Source of the DNA: Symsagittifera roscoffensis
Lineage: Eukaryota > Xenacoelomorpha > Acoela > Convolutidae
Assembly (NCBI RefSeq): GCF_963678635.1
Contig: NC_087069.1
Span: forward strand, 11,059,206 to 11,123,205
Reading direction: 5' to 3'
DNA length: 64,000 nucleotides
In this document: piece after piece, positions 56,901 through 64,000 of the stretch
Layout: each line of letters opens with the position of its first letter
How positions within the stretch are numbered: the stretch's first letter is position 1
Program-made: the position numbers and the translations under genes
Notes under the pieces: model-generated
Databases searched by the model: none
What the model was told of the DNA's origin: nothing
Seen by the model: the letters and a program-made list of their open reading frames with translations, nothing else

Positions 56901-57779
56901 CAACTCTAGTTCCTTGTTTTTAGGTTCCTGCTTTACATCATTAAGGATAGGCGAAGCAGATAGTCGCACCACTTTTGATTTATTTACTCAATTTTCCGAT
57001 GAGAGTTTTATTTAACCGATGAAAAACAAAGGACAAACTTTAAGCAGAGGACTTTTGTTTTCGCATGCTACTTTCTAACACGAGGAGAGCCATTAGATGC
57101 TTGAAATCGCATCCCTCAGCTCCACTGTTTATTTTCTGTATCCAAGTAATCTGCTTAAACGGATAAGAAATGGAAAGTTTTGATTTTTCCAAAGGTTTGA
57201 TTGTGAAAAACAAACTAAATTTTCATTCGAAAACGCTGCCCGTTCCAAAATTATCCAGAAACGTCAAATCTAGCCTCGAAAGAAAAGTTTGTTTCCTTTT
57301 TTTTCAGTTTTAAATCTTTTGAAAATTCATTAGAAGAAGACAATTACGCCATGGCATTTTTGCCGTGAAGAAAATGTTCAAAAACAAATTAGAGACGCCA
57401 GCTCAATATTAGACGAACAAATTACAAAAAATTTTATGTGTCAAAAACAGTGTATGTTTGCTCTATGTATCTGAACATAAAAACTTTTGTTGATATAGAA
57501 ACCAATTTATCAAAAGTTAGCGGTGTCAGTTTTTCCAGTTCACATTAGTGTGTTTTCACTTCCCCATTGCATGCTTCCTTTGATCCGGCGATAAACTTGC
57601 GTAGAGACGGTTGATACGTTCTCCATCTATTATTACTTCAGCAGGCTTTTTTAGTTAGTAACATGCTGCTTCTCCATTGATCTATTATCAATTTTTATCG
57701 GGTTTTTAGGTTTTTGAAATCGCTCCTTATTCCATAGTGGCTTTAATGTGAGTACCGGTCATCTTTATTGTAATTAACT
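56901..57779. other. Gene-free intron interval
   Basis: AT-rich sequence without recognised frames or repeats. Confidence 0.35.
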
Positions 57780-58640
57780 GTTAGTACTTAGACCATAATT
57801 TCGACAAAGATGTTCTTTTCTTTCTAAATTCTAGTCTGTCATTTCAAAATTAACTGATAAAATTGCAAAAAAAGGTCGAATTATTGAAACAACAGAAACG
57901 GTTTGATAGCAAATGCCAACAAAATCCTTAATTACCTTGCTTCAATATTTACTTTTATCCCATAAATTGTGCAAAAATACTTTCTACAAACTGAGAACTG
58001 AGCCTTTGCTGCGAACTGAGCCTGTGCTAAGAACTGAGCGTTTAAATTCACGTTTTTCATAACCAAACTAAAATTCTTTGCCGCACTGCAAGTAAAAAAA
58101 AACTCAATTATCAGAACTGAGAACAGGTTTTGTAAATTATCTGTAACTAATCTTTCTGAAAAACGGATAGTTTTTGCAAAAGCATTGAGGTTACCGATAA
58201 CGCTCCTCGTGAAAACAATTGCATGCATATTTTCCAAAACATGCACGCGTTTAAAGAATAGGTGTCAAAATAGTTGTTTCTGACCGGATCGAAGGTGAAG
58301 GAACTTGAGTACTCTGTCGATTATTGTTTCTTTTTTTTGTCAAGGATATACAAAAATCGATTTGCGATCAATTGATGTACTGTGGTATCGTATACAGGCA
58401 CGGTTATATGAGTCATCTCTATCTTCAAATGACGCTATCAGGCATTTACGAAAATCTTTACACAAGTTTTATGTATTTTTCTGCTGAAAATTAGTCATAC
58501 TTAAATGTATCGAGAACCGAATTTGTAGATCTTAACAAAAAATTGATAAATTTATTGTGGAGACCATCATTTTAGCAACAGATATGGTTTGACAAAAACT
58601 GCCCAATATATCCTTGATTGCTTTGCTTAACTGTTTTTTT
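57780..58640 (+). repeat. Dispersed repeat X, further copies
   Basis: TTTTTGCAAAAGCATTGAGG (58168) corresponds to TTTTTGCAAAAGCGTTGAAG in the other copies. The block AACAAAATCCTTAATTACCTTGCTT (57919) corresponds to 50159 and to 58590. GATGTACTGTGGTATCG (58374) corresponds to the GATGTACTGTACATAG block. Within it, CTGAGCCTTTGCTGCGAACT is repeated at 57992-58035. Confidence 0.55.
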
Positions 58641-60761
58641 ATCCCATCAATTATGTCTGTATCAGTACCTTAGTATTGAAATGTTAGCTTTTGCAAATTT
58701 GTCGAAGATACAGATTGCGCTTTTTAAAAAATACTCATCTACAAAAAGTTGTCACCATCGCTCCAAACTTAAAGAGAAAAAATGTAGAAAAAATTTCTTC
58801 GATGAAGAGAATCCAGGACAGCCCAGTTTGTACACATAGAAATACAAGGCTTGAACTCGGTTTTCATGCTTGGTTTATATTCATTCATAATCATATTATT
58901 TACCTATATTGTTAAGAATGAAGTGTTCTAACAAAAGTAAAAACTTTTATGAGTGTTTTTGAGTCTAAGTTGATGATGATTTCATCAATTCTTAATGATT
59001 TCATTTCTTTCACCTTACGCAGAGCAGTATCATTGAAGCGACTAATCTGAAAAATAGAAAATACTGTTTAATACACTTTCTTGTAATGATGCAAAAACAT
59101 TTAAGGTGTAATTGAGGTGTAATTTTCTTCTTCTTCTTCTTCTTCTTCTGTTGACAACTTTGCAGAATAAACCTTTGAGAGTAACCCTGATTTTGAAACA
59201 AAACGATGATAAATATATTGTCTTAACGTGTATCAACGATTGAAAAATGATTATGTTAACCTCTTTTACCAATTTGAGTTGAAGTTATCAATTTTTCTTG
59301 ATTTTTAAAAACACGATTCAAGATTGCTTTTTTCTAAGCATTTTTAAACAAAAAATGATAATCGGCATTTTTTGACACTGTTTTACTGCATGTAATGTGT
59401 ATTAGAAGAAAATAAAAACATATGCATTCTGCAAAAAAAATCCAGTATTTTCTACAAATTCTCATCCGGTATGCAAAGACTAAAAATTTCTACAACATTA
59501 AGGTTTTCTAACCTACAGATTCTTCCGCTAAAATCTCCAAAAAACTTACGTATTTTCCGTAATCTAGTTGCTACTGACTACTCTAGTTTCAAAGAAAAGA
59601 GAATTTGACCAAAAAAGTATTGGTTCTTCTCTACTTTATAAATGTTTTCCTTTTGTTAATTAATTCCAGTTGTTGTATCTTCCACAATTGATTCTATGTC
59701 TTGTAGAGTTTTCTTCAATCTTGACTCGCAAACTACTAAAACGCTTTCATCTGTTTTAAAATTGCTTCTGTGTTTTAGTTTTAGGAACCACAAACAACTT
59801 TTGAATATAGTTACGTCATAAATCAAATTACAAACTTGTATTTTGTAATTCAACCTCTTGCGTGTATTTTAAAAAATTATTTAATTTGAACCGATTTGAA
59901 ATTTTTTTAAATTGAATATATTTTTTGATGAGTTTTTATCCATTTTTGAGCAAATTAAGCGAGCGAGTTGGTCCCATAATGTTCATATATTAGTTAAATT
60001 CCAATTTGAACTGTGAAAGCTTAGTTCTTTGTAAAGCCTTGCAATTTTTTTTACTGGTGCTGTCGAATATACTATTGTCGAATATACATAGTTTACTGTG
60101 GCTATCAAAACTGTTGAACTTCTAAGCTTAGTTCAGATCTTACGACCACGCCAGAAAATAAAAAACAAAACTTTTTGAAAAAAAAAGTTTATTATTCAAG
60201 TTTTTTTTATATAATGGTCGGAACATTCTATGCTCCCTGAACAGCAACCGGCTGTCCTTGTTTTTTATTCAATGTTGAGGTGTGAAAATTTAAATTTTTT
60301 TCAGAATAAATCCTTGAAATTTTTTTGTTTAATCTTTTTTGTTCAAGTTTTGCGGATATTTCCTGTCAAATATAACTAAAAAGTCGAATATATCTTTTTT
60401 TATTTTTTTTATAACGATCGGATCTTTCTTTTCTACCTGCACAGCAACCAGCTATCCTTGTTTTTAATATCTTTCTAAAGCGTCAAATGTACACGAATCA
60501 AATTTTAACTTAATATTTGATAAATTGGCAGTGCAAAAAAATTTGTCTCGAGGGCAGTTTAAGGGCAGTCGACTTTTTCAGGGCTTTGCCGTGATAAACG
60601 AGCAGTGTTGTTTTTGAAATAGCAATTTGACAAAACAGTTCTGAACGTTTCAACTGTTGCATCATTCAAACCATATTTTTATTGGTTGTTCAACGTTTTT
60701 ATTATAGGATTGATAATAAAACGTCTTTGTCCGACAGTTATTGCAAAGTTAAGGAATATTT
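58641..60761. other. Gene-free intron interval with a (TTC)n microsatellite
   Basis: Eight TTC units lie at about 59126-59149. A R-type end (CAGGGCTTTGCCGTGATAAA then CGAGCAGTGTTG) is at 60577-60610. TTTTTATAACGATCGGA-like words recur at 60205 and 60410. No gene is supported. Confidence 0.45.
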
Positions 60762-60767
60762 ACTTAC

Positions 60768-61061
60768 AGAGGTAAGTGAAATCATTTTCCACAAATGCTC
60801 CTGATAAAGTCGAATAGGAGACATCATCCACGCTAACTGCCAGGAAGCATTTGTCCACTAAAAGCCTCACTTTTTGAAAAGTCCTTGTTGACGACGCAAT
60901 TGGTTGATCTGTAGAGTAGATACTGCCACCCCAGTGAGAATAAGTGGTATATGCAGATGCCAAGTTCATATACGTCTTGGTGGGGGCTCCATTTTGGCCC
61001 CAGTCACAAAATACTCGCAGCGGGTACCCGCGTACTTGAATTGTGTAGTCATTCGATGTGG
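60768..61061 (-). CDS. Internal exon of a GON-domain gene
   Basis: On the - strand an acceptor TTTTTTAG (AG at 61062-61063) precedes a 294-base exon ending at donor GTAAGT (60762-60767). It reads through without stops: NDYTIQVRGYPLRVFCDWGQ, then TKTYMNLASAYTTYSHWGG, then TRTFQKVRLLVDKCFLAVSV. The pattern (V-x-C-D after the first strand, then Y-M-N-L, then T-x-F-x-K-V-R) fits the first half of the GON domain. The phases (two bases, 97 codons, one base) fit the exon at 40506-40804. Upstream exons would lie beyond the right end of the window or in 61062-64000, where I could not identify any. Confidence 0.72.
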
Positions 61062-61149
61062 CTAAAAAATAAATACTGGACTATTTCTGGATCATTTATA
61101 TTGGGCAAAAACTTCGAGCAGGTCAATGACAACTGTATATAGCGGGCTG

Positions 61150-61410
61150 AGGTGCTCGACTCATGACTTGACCGAAACGGTCGAACGACGTTCGATTTTT
61201 GTCGCAAATTAAGACTGTCGAACAAAGGTTATAGTCGAGCAGTTCAAACAGGATCGAATCAAAGGCCAAATAGGGTCGGATCATGGGTAGAACAGGGTCG
61301 AATGGGGTCGAATCTTATGTCAAACGGGTCAAAACATTGGTTAAAAAGGGTTAAACCATTAGTCAAACGGGGTCAATCATGAATCATATAGAGTCGAATC
61401 ATGAGCGGAA
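61150..61410 (+). repeat. Degenerate short repeat with GGGTCGAATCATG units
   Basis: Units related to GGGGTCGAATCATGA recur about every 20-25 bases between 61250 and 61400 (AGGGTCGGATCATGGG, GGGGTCGAATCTTATG, GAGTCGAATCATGAGC). No coding content. Confidence 0.55.
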
Positions 61411-61626
61411 TTGAAGAAAAATAAATTTTTTGACGTTTGTTTTTGTTTGCAAGACTGTAAACTGATGCAAAATTGCACAAAATCCAGCAGATATGTTTTT
61501 TCAAGGGGCTGTGTATAAAGTGCGGTGTTTTTTGATTCGATTGATTCATATCAAAGTGGATGTTTCAAATTCCTCGACCGAAAATATCTATAGCGTTTGA
61601 ATTCACACAATTCTAAAGTTTCTCAC

Positions 61627-61706
61627 AAGACTGCTATGTACACTACTTAGACGGATTGCAAGGGAATGACTCAAGACTGCTCAAACTAGGGCGAAGCCCT
61701 GACCAT
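61627..61706 (-). repeat. R-family end fragments, inverted
   Basis: CAAGACTGCTATGTACACTA and CAAGACTGCTCAAACTAGGG followed by CGAAGCCCTGACC are inverted R right ends, two in a row. Confidence 0.55.
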
Positions 61707-61949
61707 TTCAACTGCTCAGCATTGTAATCAATCATTAAGCTCCGAAAACATCTGTTATAAAAAGTTGATGAAGTTTCCAACAAATAATTGAAATTGTTTC
61801 GGAAAATTTTGATAATTTTCCCCTGTACACGCACTATCAAGTATATTGTGATATTCATAGCAAATAGTAATGCATTATTTACACCAAATACTATGCCGCA
61901 TTGTTTTTGGAATCTTCAGGGCTTCGCTCAGGCATACGATCAGTTTTGT

Positions 61950-62420
61950 TGTTCCGAATTTCGTAACGAAACCAACGGAATGTTTGTGCTTGGGGTGTGT
62001 TTTTTTTTCAGACAACTTTCGACTTTTTAACTAGACATTTTTAACAAGATTTTTCAATATCATTCGAAAGGTTTTATTGTCTTGAGCCTAAATTTGAAAA
62101 GATATTTTACCTATGATCATTTTTCGTAAAGTTATGGTGGTTTAAAGATTGCCATTTTGGCCAGTTTGGGACAATTAACGCGCGATATATTTCTCGCTAT
62201 TTACGCGTAAGCGGAGGTTTAATCAGTCTTAGAAATCGTTCTAAAATTGTTGAATGAAGTTTGTTGGCCATAAATGATAGCGTGTGGGGGGATGAATTTT
62301 GCAAAAAAGCACAAATTGAAAAACATCGTTGTTACTTTTAACTTTTTCGTATTTTTACTGCTCTATAAATCTTGAGAGGCAGTCGGAACATTCAGGGCCT
62401 TGCCCTGATACGAGCAGTCT
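61950..62420 (+). repeat. Dispersed repeat R, copy 6 (best preserved)
   Basis: Blocks in order: TTTCGTAACGAAACCAACGG, TGTGCTTGGGGTGTGTTTTT, AACTAGACATTTTTAACAAG, GGGACAATTAACGCGCGATA, TTACGCGTAAGCGGAGG, AGCGTGTGGGGGGATGAATT, GGCAGTCGGAACATTCAGGG and CCTGATACGAGCAGTCTTGT. It serves as a reference for the other copies. The end contains the palindrome CAGGGC-CTT-GCCCTG. No frame is conserved between copies. Confidence 0.7.
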
Positions 62421-62470
62421 TGTTCCGTTTCTAAACGACTTATAAGTGGGTTTTATAGCCCCTTACGCGT

Positions 62471-62815
62471 TAATAGCAAGAAATATTACACGCGCTCATT
62501 GTCAAAAGTTGGTCAATTTGGCAAAAGTTAAACAATACATTTCGAACTCCCTTAACATATTTGTCAAAAATGGCTGGTTAAAAATTAGAAATGGTCTCAA
62601 GAAACAATGAACTTTTTTTGATGAAAATTGTTTGACCATTAACTGTAATAGCAAGAAATATTACACGCGCTCATTGTCACACGTTGGTCAATTTGGTAAA
62701 AGTTAAACAATACATTTCGAACTCCCTTAACATATTTGTCAAAAATGGCTGGTTAAAAATTAGAAATGGTCTCAAGAAAGAATGAACTTGTTTTGATGAA
62801 AATTATTTAATCAGC
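62471..62815 (+). repeat. 175-bp tandem duplication
   Basis: TAATAGCAAGAAATATTACA starts at 62471 and again at 62646; the two units are nearly identical (few substitutions). Contains GAACTCCCTTAACATATTTG. No coding content. Confidence 0.85.
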
Positions 62816-63780
62816 CTATCTTTTATACTAATTATATCAGACTAACTTTCAATTTTTTTTATCAGCATGATTTATCAGCCCCACTGCTTTTGGATGAGAT
62901 TTGATAGAAAAAAAATTTTACAGGAAATTAAAAATGATTGAGTATACAAGCATTCAGGAGAGTATTCGGGCCGGACAAAGACTCTTTGTTGAATGAAAAA
63001 CTGCTTCAATTAATGACCTTTTTCCGAAAAAAAATGCGTAAATTTAAAATCAGACATTTGACTTAGATATATGGCTAGGATTATTCAGACTAATTTGGAA
63101 ATTTAAACTTTTTTATGGATTTTATAATGCAGATTTCTAATGAATGTGCTATGCATTACCTTAAACGCTCTTCATTCAGCGTCAACTCCTGGAGATTTGT
63201 TCCATATCATGATTTCTCAAAATGATTGAGGTCTGAAATCAGCCTGTTAGGAAAATTCGTGATAAACAGTGGGCATTGTTTACCAGTTTTTCTTTACGCG
63301 TACCATTGTTGACAAGTTAATCAATCTTGCTCGTTTATAATGGTTTGATTTAAAAAAAAAATGTCCAATTTTTTTGTAATCGAATAAAAATTACAGTTTC
63401 GGTTTCAATAAAAGTGGCGGAACACATGTTCTTAGAATGTTTTTTTCTCCAATCAAATTTTATTATTTTTTAAATTGTCTTAACCTATATCCGTTTTTTT
63501 AATGTATCATCAGTGGCAATATAAACGATTATGGGCAGCCTATAAGAAGTAAATCAAAATTTAAGCTACAATGAGTAAAACGGCGACCGACCGATTTGCA
63601 AGGATTTATATTAACATGCCCCAGTAGAAGAATGCAGTCGTCTCGCCGGTTATTTCGACACTTGTTTACTGTAATTCGTCTATTCAAATAGCGTGCACTT
63701 TGCGGAAAGTTTGTAGAGGTGATATATATTATAAATTCAAAGATCATTTCAGGCTAATTTAATTTTCAACTGAATGAAAA
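62816..63780. other. Gene-free interval
   Basis: AT-rich sequence. I looked for an upstream GON-gene exon on the - strand, including 63529-63747, and did not find one I could defend. Confidence 0.35.
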
Positions 63781-63794
63781 AAGTATGAAAGCGT

Positions 63795-63915
63795 AAAGGT
63801 AAAATAATGAGCATTTTTAGAAATGGTATGAAAATTGTATGACGAGAATTTTTCCACACATTTGATGTATGGAATTGTATGATAAGCAGTTTCGGAGTAT
63901 GGAGGTCAACCCGGG
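63795..63915. mobile_element. CCCGGGTTGACC family, copy D (right end only)
   Basis: The right end GGAGGTCAACCCGGG (63901-63915) and motifs GTATGACGAGAATTTTTCCA and TGTATGATAAGCAGTTT match copy C. No left inverted end was found, so the copy is truncated. Confidence 0.7.
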
Positions 63916-64000
63916 CTTATAATTTTGGCGAGAGTAAATGCTTCTATTCGAGCATGAGCTATAAGGCAATTTGTAACGAGAACACGACGAAAAAGCAGCT

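Larger units (their letters stand above)
40805..60767 (-). other. Inferred 20-kb intron of the GON gene, filled with repeats
   Basis: The donor GTAAGT at 60762-60767 and acceptor TTTTAG at 40805-40810 on the - strand would bound an intron of about 19.96 kb. The donor splits a codon after its first base; the downstream exon supplies the other two and stays open. I found no convincing extra exon between them. The interval holds a decayed gypsy element, a LINE, inverted-repeat elements and several tandem or dispersed repeats. Confidence 0.55.

Noticed and set aside
63529-63747. Minus-strand frame with several Cys, considered as an upstream exon of the GON gene
   Set aside because: No acceptor and donor pair with suitable phase could be placed and the sequence shows no domain features.

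Overview
The window reads as an AT-rich animal (probably invertebrate) nuclear genome. Long non-coding stretches, nested transposons, spliced exons with GT-AG borders, AATAAA signals, Ty3/gypsy elements, a LINE and many short inverted-repeat elements support a eukaryote. I cannot name the species. Only two host genes are supported: a short membrane-anchored RING-finger gene (20195-20884, + strand) and the 3' end of a GON-domain gene on the - strand. Two GON exons (60768-61061 and 40506-40804) have compatible splice phases and would be separated by an intron of about 20 kb filled with transposons.

Left part (1-19413). After a gene-free stretch and a perfect 382-bp tandem duplication lies a 16.1-kb Ty3/gypsy-type LTR retroelement (3345-19409) with 408/409-bp LTRs, TG...CA ends and a 4-bp CATT target duplication. 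Its order is leader, Gag-like frames, capsid, aspartic protease, reverse transcriptase and start of RNase H, with no integrase detected. Then come Pro/Gln/Ser-rich frames, an envelope-like glycoprotein resembling the Chuviridae (Jingchuvirales) glycoprotein group, and a 395-codon open frame of unknown function. The plus strand is strikingly G-poor. Gag, pol and env carry stops and frameshifts, so the copy looks dead.

Middle (19414-40455). The RING gene is followed by several families of short inverted-repeat elements: TTGCAAGA-rich copies at 22127-23145 and 38238-39116, CCCGGGTTGACC copies, and a CCCGCACCGAGCGCC element. A second Ty3/gypsy element (25721-32903, about 300-bp LTRs, tRNA-Ser-type primer site) encodes decayed Gag, PR, RT, RNase H and IN without an envelope. 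A dispersed repeat called R here occurs at least six times, and one copy shows three-level nesting: R interrupted by the 36145-37861 element, itself interrupted by a CCCGGGTTGACC element.

Right part (40456-64000). This is mostly the inferred GON intron. It holds a minus-strand gypsy remnant (about 46.2-47.3 kb), a minus-strand LINE (about 52.4-56.9 kb) partly caught in a large tandem duplication, further repeat copies and small inverted-repeat elements. The most notable points are the chuvirus-like envelope in a Ty3/gypsy element with an extra unknown frame, the inverted-repeat family with non-TA 2-bp target duplications, and the GON gene split by about 20 kb of transposons.
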